Below are positions 42,476-56,762 of a stretch of 64,000 nucleotides of DNA, piece after piece. The DNA lies in the NCBI GenBank assembly GCA_021234155.1, contig JAJEKV010000028.1, forward strand, positions 10,990,134 to 11,054,133, read 5' to 3'. Origin of the DNA: Isoetes taiwanensis (Eukaryota > Streptophyta > Lycopodiopsida > Isoetales > Isoetaceae). A program made the translations under genes and the position numbers. How positions within the stretch are numbered: the stretch's first letter is position 1; each line of letters starts with the position of its first letter. Under the pieces are notes generated by a model. It had not been told where the DNA came from. It searched no databases and saw nothing but the letters and a program-made list of their open reading frames with translations.

Positions 42476-45400
42476 CCTGCCGATTTCAAGGAATTCTATT
42501 TCCATTCTTCATTCTTCACCACCGGCTGCACAGGTAAGAAATCATAGCAAATTGTGATCAAAGAAACCGGATCTTGCGCTCCCCAACTGTGATATTGTAC
42601 GGGTAGCGCAATTGGTCCTGGATTCCCAGTTTGCAGCTCCCAGCTGCACCGGTCGCTGCCAAACCGGGAATCTAGTTCCAATTGCGCTATCCTTATACAT
42701 GCACTCACTCGATCTAATGCAACAGCAGTTCAATTACTGACTTAATCTTGGCATCCAAACCAACCAATTTTTATGTAATATATGTACGTATTCAATCATG
42801 CCAGATTTCTCTATCCATCACATCTAACACTATGTCTAAGCAAGGATGTTAAATGACGTCTATTGCGTACACACTCAATGAACATAAGAATAAGTTGAAT
42901 TCTATTGGCTACATCGTCAAAGAATATGAGAATAAGTTAAATCCAATTTTAATGCCCATCAATACCGAATTGGGCTATAGGACAATTACGTAAGAGAAGA
43001 ACTCAAATCAAATTTGAGCTTCGAGCATTCAACAAATTTATTGTTGTGTTTGGGCTATGATTCTATGGTTGTCTATTGAGCTTTGGCAAATTTAGTGCTG
43101 AAATCGATCTCCAATGGGCTCCAACCTTTCCAAGGCTTTATCCCATATGCCACAGACCATATCAAATCTTCCCCTTCCTCAAGATGTTTGATCTCAAGTA
43201 TGTCGAACACCACAATGTTGCCACAAGGAATTGAACATTGGCTAGGATACTAAATTGCTAAGCACTAACATCTCTAGTGGTAACGAAGACACCAAAAGTG
43301 TTGATCCTTTATAGAAATCGTTTTCCAATGGCCCCCAACCTTTTCAAGGCTTTATCCCATACTCCACATGCCATATCATTATCACTTAATGGATATGGAA
43401 TTACAAATTGTATAATATGTAATTCTTAATCTTTAATTGTATGATGATCATGATTATTGAATGTTTTGCATAAATCACTTTCATATGTACACATGTCACA
43501 AATGTTTAACATCTTATCTAGTTGTAATCTTTTGAACTAGCAATTCATTAGGAATCTAGTATGAACATGATGTCATCTAAATGTTGTGAAGAATAAAACT
43601 CTTGGCTCGACAAGATACTTTGATGACACAACTGTCTTGCTAACTATTGGCATCTTATCTTAGTTAAATAACACCTTTGATCGTTCTAGTTTTATTGCTA
43701 CTTGAAAATTGAATTTGGATATCATGTACAATTTATGAGGCTTGATATAGAATATTTTTCTGATCAGTTTCCAAGAAAACCCGTCTTCGATTATCTAGGC
43801 ACTTAAAATCCTTTCAATATAACATTCAGCGGAAGGTGGATCGTGCCTTTGCTCCGCTCTGGAGAGCTAGCATTCTGTTTCAGTAGGCCAAAAGGTAAGA
43901 AGGTAGTCCCCCAACAACAAAACTGCTTTAAATGCATATAGACATCTTCACACACATGACATGTTAGAATCTCTAGGACTAGCTATAGTTATAGCTATAT
44001 TCTAAACTAGATGATATGGTGTGTGTATAGTCATGTACGGATAATTGCTTTACTTACCGTTTCCATGAGCCAAATCTCCTCTGCACATTTAACAAAATAT
44101 GTGACAACCATTGACAACACTGTATGACCATTGCCATTACACGAAGCCTATTACATGTGTATGACCATTGCCATTATACGTCTATTGCCTACACACTAAA
44201 TGGATATAAGAATAAGTTGAATTCTATTGGCTACATCGTCAAAGAATATAAGAATAAGTTAATTCCAATTTTAATGCCCATCAATACCGAACTGGGCTAT
44301 AGGACAATTACGTAAGAGAAGAACTCAAATCAAATTTGAGCTTCGAGCATTCAACAAATTTATTGTTGTGTTTGCGCTATGATTCTATGGTTGTCTATTA
44401 AGCTCTAGCACCTTTAGTGCTAACCAAGAGACCAAAAGGGCTCATGGAAATTGATCTAGTGCTAACGAAGACAGCAAATGTGTTGATCCTTTATGGAAAT
44501 CGTTCTCCAATGGCCCCCAACCTTTCCAAGGCTTTATCCCATACTCCACATACCATATCATTATCACCTAACAAATATGGGATTATAAATTGTATAAGAT
44601 GTAACTCTTAATCTTTAATTGTATGATGATCATGATTATTGAATGTTTTGCATAAATCACTTTCATATGTACATATGTCATAAATGTTCAACATCTTATC
44701 CAGCTATAATCTTTTGAATTAGCCTTTCATTAGGAATCTAATATGAACATGATGTCATCTAAATGTTGTGAGAGTGTGTTAAGCTAGGTTTGATCAAACT
44801 GGCCGAACATGATGGCCGACTCTTACCTGTGATAAAGGGGTGTGAGAATCTCACAATGGCCATTTGTGCACTGTGAGAGTCATCGGATTATTTTACCCTT
44901 TTCCTTAATTAGGTATTTCTAATCTACATATCTAGCTTATCATGGGATTTTAAGCTAGATTTCATTAATTACATAATTTTTCTGGGTGTCTATCTTGGCT
45001 AACATGACACAAAAGGGTACAAAATTGCTAGTGGGGTACAATTTTTGGCGAAGCATATAAATACATAAGCACTATGAGAGTACAATGAGAAGACTCGAAT
45101 CATCATGACCGTCAAAACTAATCGACGACTAGAATTTCTTAATATGAGTCTGATGCTTCTTAACAATAGCGATTCTCCATTTGTGGCATTTGATCTACTT
45201 CGCCAAATAAAGCAAGCTATAGCTCGTTGAAATCGGCATCCAAAACTCGGAATACTTATAAAATTGCAGCTTCTACATATGCATATTTTGAGCACAATCA
45301 TGAAAAATCAATTTTATTTTTTTTAATTGAAGGAAAGATATTTTATTAATAATAAGTATGGTTTACAAACCTTATTTATAAGCCCTTCGAAAGGCTAGAT

Positions 45401-47560
45401 AGGAAATATTTGCACCACACCCAAGAGGGGATGAAGATGAAGAACTATCTAACTATGTACTCAAATAACACAAACTCTACAGCTTCTGTGTTGCTGCTAG
45501 TACTACGGCAGACCTACGAGAAAAATCAAATCAAGGTTGCCATAGAATAGAAGCCAATATCTCATAAAAGACTTCACAAAATTGATTCCTGCCAATCCCA
45601 TTGAATTCTTACTAGAAAAATGTCCTAGGACACCAAGTTTCAAGTAAATACATTGAGTATTTTCACTGCAAGAGGCAAAAAAACGATTTCTGATGTTTAA
45701 TTGGAAAAAGCTAATATCTTACAAACTACAATACAAAATTTGATGTTGTCTATTTCATTGGATTCATAATACAAAATTGTCTTTTGAGGTCAAGTTTCAG
45801 ATCATTTCATAGAGAATTCATAGTTAAAAAGCTAAAAAATGATTTATGGTACCTATAAGAGAAAAACATATATCTCAGAAACAGCTTCATAAAATGTAAT
45901 GATGTTTGTTCCCTCAGATTGGGATGCAGAAACGAATTAGAAAGTCAAGCAGTTTCATGAAGAATTCTTGTGAATCATTCAAAAAATTACTTCGTCATAT
46001 GCTTGTCTGAATACGCACCAAATACTATATGTTTAAAACTGCCATTTTTAAGGATGATGATTTCTGCTACCCAGTAGCAATTTTATATTTAGAATTGATA
46101 GACAACTGTCATCGTGCACAAAAAAGGTGTGTGAGATCCTCATAAGTGCCATTCGCACATAGTGAGAGCCGTGGTATCCACTTGGCTAATTTTAATTTAA
46201 TTGTTCTGGCTCATCCATTAATCATTAAGCTAGCTAATGACCACTACTTCGAGCTAGCTCCTAGCTCTAATCAGAAGAAAAAATTTGCCCACTATTCGTG
46301 GTTCCTGCTTGGGGTTTTAACTCCAAGACTGCTTTTCTAGGACAGTTAATTACTATTGGATAGATGGTCAGTGTTCGATCTTGGTCGGCCAAGATCATTG
46401 GTCGGCCAAGATCCTGACATCAGACTCTTGATGGTGAACAAAAACCCGACGTGGGCGGAATATCATGTCTCCCTCAAGACCGACCTAGCTACATGCGCAT
46501 AAACATGAGCACATAACAATGTAGCAAATACATAACCATCTCGAAGGATGGAATCACCATAAACCAAAGAACATCAGAATCAAATACAACATGCATCAAC
46601 AAGAGCATATCCTACCCATGCTCAGATTCGTGGGGTTGGACTGATGGCTTGGTCCTCCAAATGTCATTGCAGACAGAATTCATGGCAAATGGATTTGGCT
46701 GGCAAAGTAACATGGTCGTCGAGTAGTCTACTCCATCCACCCCTGCTATGCATACTTTACAGCTAAGCTGATAAGTCTTGGGACTGGACTGTAGCCTGCC
46801 AAGTGTATAATAGAGGGTTTACTACTGGGTTGCATCTCCGCAATCTCTATGAGGCAAGAAGAGACTACTCTTCTCCAGAAGGTTCATGCCAGTTACAGGC
46901 GAGCTAGAGAGTCATGGCTCACTTATGCCCATACACGACTTGAACCCCAAGGAGGCAGCGCACCATCCAGGAGGTGCCAATCCTATACCTTGCCTGCATT
47001 CAGTGGTAAGGTATTAGGCCTAACCCACAATGTCCCCCCAATAGTTTCTACACACCAGACAAGCCTTCCTTGTAAGCCGGTCTAGGCCTGCCACCCACAG
47101 CCAGCCAGGCTCTTATGCACAGGTCGCATATTATTGGGAGTTAATGAGATCTATCACTAGGAGCATACCATTCATGGCTTCTAGGTCTCTATCCCTTCCC
47201 CAAGCACAAGAAGTGCACAACAGATATATCATCCATCATCATATAGCCAAATGAATCGAAATAACAGAAATAACAAATCTGATTTAACTAATCTAGTCAA
47301 CATGATTAGGATTTGTTCATTAGTCTAGGTTACAGATCTGGGTTCTTAGATTCTAGAGATCATCTAAAACTAAAAACAGGTACTAACCTAGTCTAAGAAT
47401 AGTCGTGAAGCTTGCGTTGACTGACAGAATTGCCATTAACTAGATCTTTGGCTGGCTCCCATCCTAGGGTAAAAGAAAGCTAGGATGTCCTACATTTGGC
47501 CAAATGTAGAGTAAGACATGTATCACATTTCAAATACATAACCGCTTTTTCAGTATGTAC
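42476..47560. other. repeat-containing DNA without recognised genes
   Basis: Main content is a direct duplication: 42858-43140 recurs at 44178-44480, and 43255-43600 recurs at 44450-44775, so a block of about 1.3 kb was copied. Shared words include GAATAAGTTGAATTCTATTG and CCATATCATTATCAC. A small hairpin (GATCTTGG/CCAAGATC) with a repeated TTGGTCGGCCAAGATC lies at 46377-46413. Related DNA with GTGTGAGA(A)TC(T)CTCA words occurs near 44850 and 46130. 46414-47560 shows nothing I can name. Confidence 0.5.
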
Positions 47561-47710
<150 letters not shown>

Positions 47711-50210
47711 GTATTATCACGCCCCTTAGGACCTTGAGGTCATGGAGCGACTGTTTTCCATTTACATATTCACTTGTATTTGAGCCAATAACAGTCTATG
47801 TGACTCCACTTTCTTAAAGTAACATCCCAGTTTTTTAGGATCTAAGTCTAAAAGACTATGAAAATTACAACAATTAATATTATATAACTCACGGAGTTCC
47901 ACATACGTAGCACATCTTAGAAATACATGCTCCTCATCTTCTATGTCTCCATTTGTGCACATCGAACAAGTCCGTTCCTGCCTTGGGATATCAGCCCATC
48001 TACCCACCTCGATCTGAAGCTTATGTGAGCTCATGCGATATCGCGCTATGGTCTGCTTCAAACTTCCTGAGATCCCAGCTCGAATGTATGCTTGATCTGA
48101 ATATATCAACATCGGGTTCACCTCCTTCATGTAATATGACATTTTGGTACCAGGTTCTTCCCATATACGCTTCAGGGCTAGTGATTGCACCATATCCCGT
48201 ACACCTACCTCCGAATCTGGCCAACTGGTTCTACCTATCCCCCAGCTTCCAGCCCAATTCAAAATATCATTATACCAACCCTCGGACTTAGACACATCCA
48301 TTGCTTTCTTTGGGAGTCTGTTTTCATCCAAAGCGGACAACCTGTTCACATAGTTAATGGTCTGGATCAGTGCCTCCACTTCCAAAGGTAATAATCCTAC
48401 CTCTGCCAACATTATAGGATAGGGTGTTTGCTGCTTAATTCCAAACTCCTCCTGCAAGAATATTTTTTGATACCCTCGATCTGTTTCCATAGCCCTTTAG
48501 ATATTGTTGGTCCCCAAATCGGAACACCATATAATACAACTGTTTGAACCAGGGTTTTAAACAACATTCTTTTCAGCCCCCAATCACATGCTTGATGCTT
48601 TTGTGCACTTAGGAGCATGCCATATAGGGCCTTTTTCCCTCCTGCTAACCGCTTCTTAGCACATTCTCTCCATCTGTAATCTGTACTAAACTCTATGCCA
48701 AGATATTTATAGTGATTTACAATCTCCAATGCTTCTCCATTATAAGTAAAACTTGGTCTATTAACTGTGCCATATATCATAATCTTAGATTTGGACAGAT
48801 TTACCTTCATCTTCTTTGCTTTGCAAAACTTCGCCCAAAGTCTGCGGTGTTTTTAAGATGTTGTCGGATTGTGTAATGCGCCAATAGTACTCGTCATGCA
48901 TAGAGCAACAATTGGATCACATAATCTCCTAGTTGAGTTCCTATAAGCCCGTCCCGCTCCATCCACGATTGCAATTCATCTATGTACAATCCGAAAAGTG
49001 TGGGAGACATAGGGCATCCTTGCCTCACACCTATTGTGCTACGGATCTCAGTTGAGTTATCTGCTAATCGTGCAATGACTGCCTTGTACATTTTGGATCT
49101 TGCACCCACGATTGAGACCAGGAACTCCAAGCTCTTCCATCCTATTACCTAACCCATCCACGGGTGCGATTATCAAAGGCCTTAGAGAAGTCAATAAATG
49201 CAAGGAACAAAGCTTTACACGGTTTTTGGCCTTTTCAATGAGCACCCTCAACGTGAGAGAGTGATCTAGAGTGTTGTGTGTCCTTCTGAATCCTGCTTGG
49301 CATGTGGCTCTTTTCCCATGTAAATCTGCCCATGTGCTCAATTTCCTTTCCAACAGGCAGCCCAATAGTTTGGAGTATACACTCCCTACCATGATCGTCC
49401 GGTGATTCTGGGACATCAGCCTTATCACCTGATTTATGAGCTGGAACTACTTTGTTCAATTGCCATGATCTTGGCAAACTCTCTTTATTTGCGACATTCG
49501 GTGACTAGTTAATATCTGCAAGAGTACATCACCACCCCACTTTAACAATTCCGCACTCATCCCTTCGGATCAGCAGCCTTACCATTCTTTAATTGCTTTA
49601 GAGCCATACCTACTTCCCTTCTTTGTGAAAAGATCCTCATTCACAACCATTTCCTCCATCCCTGATGCATCTTCACAGTAGTATATGGACTGTACCAGCC
49701 GCAAAAGTTCTTCCTCCTTTAACAGTTGGTGGTCTGTATGCCCACGAAGCTTATTCCAAAAAGTTTTTGGATGCTCGGATAGCCAATTCCATAGTTCTTT
49801 CTGCCGTTTGGACTCATATGCTCTCTTCTTACTTCTTATCAATTGTCTGTACCATTTTGGCTTCAGCCTGCTTCCTTTCGGTAATCGGGCCCTTGCTACG
49901 GAGCATTCCTGATCCCACCATGTGTTACATAAAAGCCCCTCCTTCCTGGGTTTAGTAAACCCAAAGCATTTTGCAGCCTCTCTCCTTATCGTGTCTGTGA
50001 GGAGACCAGAATTTTCTTCTAATGTGCCTTTCCAAGTTATGCAACTTAATGCCTGAGTCATTCGTTCCTGGAAGATCTCATGCTTGGCATAATCTTTTCC
50101 ACATGCAAGTCTCCTGCCAATTCTAGTATCAGGCCTACATGATCAGACTCTGGCACTTTATCCTGGAACTTTAATTGTCGCAGCAAATCACTATCGGGTG
50201 ATAGGAGCAC
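47711..50210 (-). pseudogene. LINE ORF2: endonuclease end, reverse transcriptase, C-terminal zinc knuckle
   Basis: Minus-strand order: LLSPDSDLLRQLKF...ESDHVGLILEL (50210-50100, last endonuclease motif SDH); linker frame 50061-49579 (WWDQECSVARARL); PRSWQLNKVVPAHKSGDK then CQAGFRRTHNTLDH (49477-49250); SKAFD region out of frame; GVRQGCPMSPTLFGLYIDEL (~49020); LLLYA followed by TGA at the expected YADD box (~48900); VNLSKSKIMIYG and YKYLGIEFS (48800-48690). An intact 242-aa end (48490-47762) carries CSMCTNGDIEDEEHVFLRC. At least five frameshifts or stops make it inactive. A gypsy element cuts it off at 50211. Confidence 0.85.
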
Positions 50211-50760
50211 TGTTAGTCCTGTGCCTCCTGGTACAGGACTATTCATGCATACGACGGACCAGGTCAAGCTCAAGGATCCACAAACAGGCACGGGTCGGTC
50301 GTCCAAGGCCCGGTGAGAAGACCAAGCAGCAGAACCACGCTTGATCAAAGCACAGGTCTGCTACCAAGCGCCCGTGACAAGTGATGACCCGTCACTGCCC
50401 TTGTCAGCGTCAGCGTGATTCTAGGCACTTCAAGAGGCACCGCCAACATTCACGCAAATCGGGCCTCCTTCGAGTCGGACGCAGAATCGGTCGAGTGTCT
50501 ATATTGGGCCAAAGGCCATTGTACTATATATATGAGTAGAGCTAGCACATGAGTTTTTAGATGAGTTTTGAGTCTTGTCTCTCTTGAGTCTTCTCTCGAT
50601 TTGAGAGCTCATGTATGTTCATCATTGATATCAAAGGAAGCTTATCATTTTCCTCTCATTGTTCTCTTTTGTTACATTTTTCTTCTTCTTGTTCTTTTCT
50701 TGCAAATCCCGCGTGACATAGTCCCAGAATTCTCTGTTAGATCAAGGGTCCTCACAGAGG
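50211..50760 (+). repeat. gypsy 5' LTR (end approximate)
   Basis: Bases 50211-50431 match the truncated 3' LTR. A TATA-like TACTATATATATGAG lies at 50522-50536, with a T-rich stretch after it. The right end is not fixed. A possible primer site (TGGCGTTCCCGAACCGG) starts at 50770, which would place the LTR end shortly before it. Confidence 0.6.
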
Positions 50761-50845
50761 GCTGTCTTCTGGCGTTCCCGAACCGGACCCCAAACATTGT
50801 CGCCCGGCTGCGGGTGCGATTCGATTTTCCTTTCTTACATCGCCA

Positions 50846-52680
50846 ATGTGCGTCCGAAACTTCACACGGGAAGAACTTCTTTCCCCCGGGCGTCTGGCAG
50901 GCGCCATCATCGAAGGGAAGGCATTGCGTGACATGTATGGATCTGCTTATGACATTGAGGGAGGCCACATTCGGTCTAGGGCTCGGTCGGCGCCACCCAC
51001 CCTCGTGTCATGTCTCGTCCCAATTCTCGCCTCAAGCGTGCAAACATTGCTGCGACCTCGGTCTCCTCATCACTGCTCGGGGGCCCTATCAGGCTCAACC
51101 TGCACAACCTTACTTTCATACCCCGAGAACATGCCTTCATCCATCAGTCTTCTGGCCATACGCCTCTGCCTTCACAACCATCATCTCCCTCTGGTGGGGC
51201 GGGGATATCCACATGTCTCTTTTGCTCCTCCCGGGAATTTCCCTTCCCTACATTTCCCACCACTCTCTTCTGTTTACAACCTTCTGACGACCTCAAAACC
51301 AATGATCGGGCACCTCCGGTACCTCCACCTCAAAGAACCCCCTTCGAGAGGTCTTTCCGGCACCATACCACCTCCAACTCCACCTCAATATCCTCACTAT
51401 CATGTTCCTGTCCAGCCCAGCACTTTTACCTCTACCTTTCAGACCCTTAAGTTGACTTATCCTACCTTTGGCAACACGAAAGGAAAACCCTTAGACCAAA
51501 GTGCTCGGGGCCCACATGGAAGAATTTGAGGCTCGGCTGTCCGAATGGTCATGCGCAACCTCAACTGAAATTCCACATCTTTTTCCACCACCCGCTGCGT
51601 GGCTCCTCATCAATGGCTCATGTCCAACAAAAGCCATTGGAAACAAGATTGGTCAGAAATGAGAAGCTGCTTTTCTTTCTCACTATGGGACCACGGATGA
51701 TGATCGACTTCATCTCAAGCAATTCAATGACCTTCAACAAGAGCCCACGAGTCCGCCAAGGATTTTGCGGTCGACTTCACATTACCTTTCGGCAAACTCA
51801 AGGAGTACCCCACGCGAGCCGGATCTTGGTGCGGTTTCTCCAAGGACTTCCTCCGCTATCCGACTCATGGCCCGAATACTGGCGAAGACTTTGGAGCGGG
51901 GCTATCGATCTTGTCAATCACTTTCGATCAATGTTTCCTCGGTGGCGTGGCTCTTCGGGAGCTCCCCTTCATTCCACCCGTCATGGTTCCCCGGTGGCTG
52001 TTCAACCTCAACATGCCAATCAGCGGTAGCGGTCCGGATCACGGTGCCATATCGCAAATATCAAGGCCACTTGGCGAATGAGTGCAACTCCACCAATGGC
52101 CCGCCTCATTGTAAAAGATGCAACATGTGCAATCATGCCGCGGAAGAGTGCACTTTCGCACTCATCCTACACCTTTTCAGCAACAAGATGGTTTATCAAG
52201 TGCAAACAACACCTCGGCACCAATCGCAATATCGTGACCACCACTGCGGCGCAACCCAATCAACTCTATCATAGCAGGGCAACAACAGCGGGGACCCAAC
52301 ACCGTCCTCCTTTTGATCGCCCAAAGCTTCGGTGTTATCTTTGTCCAAGAATGGGGTCATACCACCACGGCGTGTCCTCAACTTCCACAAGTTGGTGCGG
52401 CTTCACGGCACAAATCAGACCACATCGGTCCGCCTCGCGGCTTACCAACTCGGATTGCTAATGGCAAACAAGGCCGCGTCTGTTCCGGAAGCCCCCGCGG
52501 CGCCTCGGCAATCACGCTATCAACCAGCTCACGCCAATCAACCTCGGATGGATCAACAAACGAGAAAGAAATTTTTCGGGCTCTTAATCCTCGGTCCAGC
52601 CATCAAATTGGGTTGGTTTGGTTTCCACGCCGGACCAAATCCGCGTCCCTTAACCATTATTCCTAATGGCACGCCACCTG
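50846..52680 (+). pseudogene. gypsy Gag region
   Basis: The frame 50846-51529 (227 aa) is Pro/Ser-rich (PPPTPPQYPHYHVPVQP). Downstream frames at 51526-52029 and 51765-52461 shift repeatedly. Near 52075-52160 there is a knuckle-like CKRCNMCNHAAEECTF spacing. Translation breaks several times, so no intact Gag exists. Confidence 0.55.
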
Positions 52681-52820
52681 CCTTTCTTTGTCGACACCAT
52701 TCCTCATGAAGCAAAAAGGTTCACTTTGCACCCGACTTGGAGAAACTCATGCTTTGCACGTTATGCCTAAAGTTCGCCAAAGCATTTTGAACCTCATGCA
52801 AGGCTGCTGAAGGCGCCGCG

Positions 52821-53456
52821 TTGGCTAATGTTCATGCCACCACTAGAGCTCAACAAAGACAAGAAGCACCTTCCCGTCTCAACCTCCACGCTCTCGGACA
52901 TATCCAAATATCATTTGCAGAGGTTGACCTACTCAAAGAAGTTGCTGCTTCTTTACCACGCACTCCCGCACCTGTGGATCCAGCCGATCCTTTTTCTCAT
53001 GTCCCTCTGGAACTCCAAGAGGAGCTAGCCAAAATCAAAATTCCTTTAAGCTTGGCCACAATTTTGAAACTCTGTCCTGCTCTCAAGGACCAGTTACCAC
53101 TCCCGACTGTTTTGGTTGGGGCTGTTGCTACCTCTACTCCCATGGTACATGCCACGGTGGGCAATCAACAAGTCAATCATGTTCAAATTGACGGAGGTAG
53201 CGCGGTCAATCTCATCACGGATAAACTCCGCAAACAAATGGGCATCAAACAACTCTATCGTGCCCCATATGACATCAAATTGGCCAATGGCCATATCACG
53301 AGACCTCAAGGCGTCACGCCTCTTCTTCACATCAACATTGGTGATCTCAGATTCCCCTTGGAATTTGGTGTTTGGAAGGCTGGAGAAGATCCAGGTGATT
53401 ATGACATGTTGGTCGGCAGACCTTTTCTCCGCCAGGCCAAGAGTATCCATTACTAG
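52821..53456 (+). pseudogene. gypsy retropepsin-like protease
   Basis: 211 aa. VNHVQIDGGSAVNLITDKL contains the active-site Asp in the form DGGS, common in plant gypsy proteins. YDIKLANGHITRPQGV and YDMLVGRPFLRQAKSIHY follow, ending in the ILGRPFL-type flap region. It stops at 53456, with protease-like sequence continuing out of frame. Confidence 0.75.
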
Positions 53457-55102
53457 GCGACGGATCAGTTAGTCATCACAGATGGTCACCTCAATGCCAC
53501 CATGGACTTGAAGCGAGGCAAAATCATTTCCGTCGACAATGCTGAACCCTCTCTCTCCGACCCAGGTTGAGGGGGCCGGAATATCTATCAAGTTCGGGCT
53601 CCCACTGCGCGAGTGCGCCTCTGTCATCCTACCCCGAATCTGGCGATCCTTGGGGAGAAATGACTCTTGATCGGGACAGGCTGTGGCTGCTTTGCTTGAC
53701 CCTTACCCGGCTCCTTGCAATCGAATCCAACGTGTTGATCACTTTTCCGATCTTTGAACCTCATGCCGCTCCCAGTAGATGTAATTTGTCATGAAGCAAC
53801 CTCCGCTTGATGAAACTCAACAACCTCTCTTTTCACCACGCAGAGTGCCACGCATCTGTTATGCTTCAACCTCCTGCTCATATTGTCCATGACACGGAAG
53901 TTATCCCCATATTCGGACTCACGAAGTCGAGATTGTGGGCGTAGGCAACAATCGACTGTCGCATTCTTTGCAAATCTTGGACATTCTATCGTCCACGGGC
54001 CGTCCACGCTCTTCAAAAGTTCAAACACATTTTCGCCTCGGAGCTACAGAGATCTTGGGGATCAACAAAATCTTGGGGAACTCACCATTCCTACCAAGTC
54101 GATGCACGTCGGTCTAGCAACGATGCGGCTCAACCCCCAATTACCGTGATCGCGTCAAGGCGGAAATTGACAAACTCCTTCTTTGCAGGTTTGATCTATG
54201 AGGTCAAATATTACGAATGGGTGAGCCCCATCGTCATTGCACTCAAACACAATGGTAAGATCCGGCGTTTTGCGTGGACTACAAAACTCAATCGGCCACG
54301 GGCGTGATCATTTTCCACTTCCTTCGCAGACCGAGGTTACGGAAGAGGTTCTTTGGACATGAGATGTACTCCTTCATGGATGGTTTTTTACGGCTACAAT
54401 CAGATCTCAATCAAAGAATCTGATCAACTCAAGACTACTTTCACCACCCGGTGGGGCACTTTTGCCTACAAGGTGGTTCCTTTTGGATTATCAAACTCTC
54501 CATCCACGTTTCAACGTATCATGCTCTCGATTTTTCATGATTTTATGAAGGAAAATCCCTTCTTGCAAATTTTTCAAGATGACTTCTGCGCCTCTGAGTT
54601 CCATGGCTGATCATTTGGATAAATTGGAACTTCGTCTTCGAGAAATGTGATGAGTAGGCATTAGTCTCAATCTAGAAATGCACCTTTTGCGTCACCGGGT
54701 GTTACATTTGGGACACCTTGTAAAAAGCGGTATCACCACAGATCGCCAAAATCGGTTGTGTGCTCAAGGCTCAAGCACCGGCCAATATCAAGGAGACACG
54801 CTCTTTCACGGGTAAGGTCAATTATTACTCCACCTTCATTCCCGGACTCGCGGCCATTGCGGATCCCATTCATAAACTCACGGGTGATGAATCCACGGGC
54901 TTGGAATTCCCGGCGGATCTTCGCGTTCCAACAGATTGAAGCTCTTGCTTACTCAGCCCCGGTTCTTGTTCCTCCTCAATGGGACAAGCCCTTTCACGTC
55001 CATGTAGATGTCACCGGTGTTTGCTATTGGAGCTGTTCTTTCTCAAGAATATGATCGCGACTTGACAAACCAAGCAGAATCGCCCGTGAACTAAAACTAA
55101 AT
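53457..55102 (+). pseudogene. gypsy reverse transcriptase and start of RNase H
   Basis: Decayed DNA to 54150, then EVKYYEWVSPIV. The frame 54353-54610 has YGYNQISIKESDQLKTTFTT, RWGTFAYKVVPFGLSNSPST and FLQIFQDDF (the YxDD box with Phe-Gln). RNase H sequence follows in other frames (PADLRV...LAYSAPVLVPPQWDKPFHV, 54915-55010). Several stops and shifts interrupt it. Confidence 0.75.
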
Positions 55103-55385
55103 TTGCGGCGCAACTACTCTGCCACCGAGCGTGAAGCCTTGGGTTTAATTTTCTGTGTCCAACGCTTCCGTCACTATCTTTTGGGCAGTCAGATCAAATT
55201 TTTTGTTGACCACCAAGCACTCCTTTATTTGATCAACAAATCCACGCCCACGGGCCGCATTGCTCGTTGGGTCCTCCTTCTGCAAGAATTTGCACCTTTT
55301 GAAATTGTTCACAAGGCAGGCAAATCTCATGTTGTCCCGGATTATCTTTCACGCATCCACACCGATGATCCCTCCACTTTGAGTC
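55103..55385 (+). pseudogene. gypsy RNase H C-terminal part
   Basis: The frame opens with MRRNYSATEREALGLIFCVQ and continues RHYLLGSQIKFFVDHQALLY, TGRIARWVLLLQEF and GKSHVVPDYLSR, the end of the gypsy RNase H domain and tether. The open frame runs on to 55585 without clear domain sense. Confidence 0.85.
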
Positions 55386-55554
55386 TCGGGCGCTTTTCGG
55401 CGGCTCAACTCTTTCGGTCACGGCAACACCTCATTGGTTCCATGACTTTGTTGCAGTATCTCCTCCAGGCGCTCTTCCACCGGAGGATGCCACGCTCTCT
55501 CCGCCAGCGACAATCCGTCGACATCAATTTCTACGCGAGGTCCGTGACTACACC

Positions 55555-56762
55555 ATGGTTGCAGGCCATCTTTACAAAAGGGTAAGGATACCATCCTTCG
55601 TATTTGTGTTCTCCCTCATGAGGTCCCGGATATTGTTCGAGAAGCCCATGAAGGGCTCGGTGGTGGTCATTTTCATGGTGACACCCGGCACAAAAAAATC
55701 CTTGCTGGTGGTTATTTTTGGCCCGGCTCTTCAAAGGCGCTCGCCCGCGCCCGTGACGCGTGTGATGCTTGCCGGCGTGTGGGGACGATACCACGTGGCG
55801 GCTCTTCCCTTGGCGCCGGTCGCCACGCCACTTCCCTTCAGCAAATGGGGAATGGATTTTGTGGGACCCATCGATCCTCCTGCGCGGCACACCCGTGCCC
55901 GCTACATTCTGGTTCTCACTGACCACGCTACCAAATGGGCGGAAGCTTGCGCACTTCCGGACAACACCTGCGGCAAACGACCCAAGGTCCTCTATCAACA
56001 AATCATCACGCGATTCGCTGCCCCGCGAGGCTGGTCGGTGATCGTGGTGTCCATTTTATCAATCATACCATCAAGGAACTGACGGATTATCTCCTGATAC
56101 ATCATCACAAGAGCACACCTTACTATCCTCAAGGGAACGGTTTGGCTGAAAGCACCAACAAAACTCTGGTCACCATTCTCAAGAAAATCTGTGACGCTTC
56201 TCGCGACCGGACGGCAAAACAAACTTCCCTCTTTGTTCTTTGGGCTTACAATACTTGTTTCAAAATAGCTACTGGTCACACTCCTTTCAAATTGGTTTAT
56301 GGTCAAGAAGCTCTCATGCCTTTTGAGTACATTCTTCCAACTCTCCGTTTTCAACTGGCTACTGCCCATAATCCGCCTGCTGCACTCAAAGAAAGGGTTT
56401 ATCAATTGGAACAGTTGGATGAACTTAGAAGGGATGCTTATATTCGTGTTCTTCATGGACAACAGTTGCAAAAATCTTTACATGACAAACGTTTGAAGAC
56501 AAAAACATTCAAGGAAGGAGATTTGGTTCTTCTTTATGATTCTCGGTACAAAAATTTTCCGGGTAAACTCAAGTTTCGATGGCTTGGCCCTTATCAAATT
56601 GCTCAAGTGGTTCGACCCAGCGTTTTCCAGCTGGCTGAATTAGATGGCACTCAATTACCTACACTGGTTAATGGCTTTCGCCTCAAAACATTTCATACCA
56701 CAGAAAGTGAAAATCAACCAACAGAAGTTATTCCAGACGGAAACACAACAGATAGTGACTAA
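55555..56762 (+). pseudogene. gypsy integrase
   Basis: An N-terminal part in mixed frames (55555-55800) is followed by PFSKWGMDFVGPIDPP and YILVLTDHATKWAEA (catalytic Asp residues). A frame change lies near 56030. The 275-aa frame ending 56762 has GDRGVHFINHTIKEL, YYPQGNGLAESTNKTL (catalytic Glu), FVLWAYNT, PFKLVYGQEALMP and a C-terminal GDLVLLYDSRYKNFPGKLKFRWLGPYQI domain. The last part is long and unbroken. Confidence 0.85.

Noticed and set aside
50568-51287. 239-aa plus frame starting in the gypsy LTR
   Set aside because: It begins within the LTR and overlaps the Gag-region frame. Its T/C-rich composition explains its openness.
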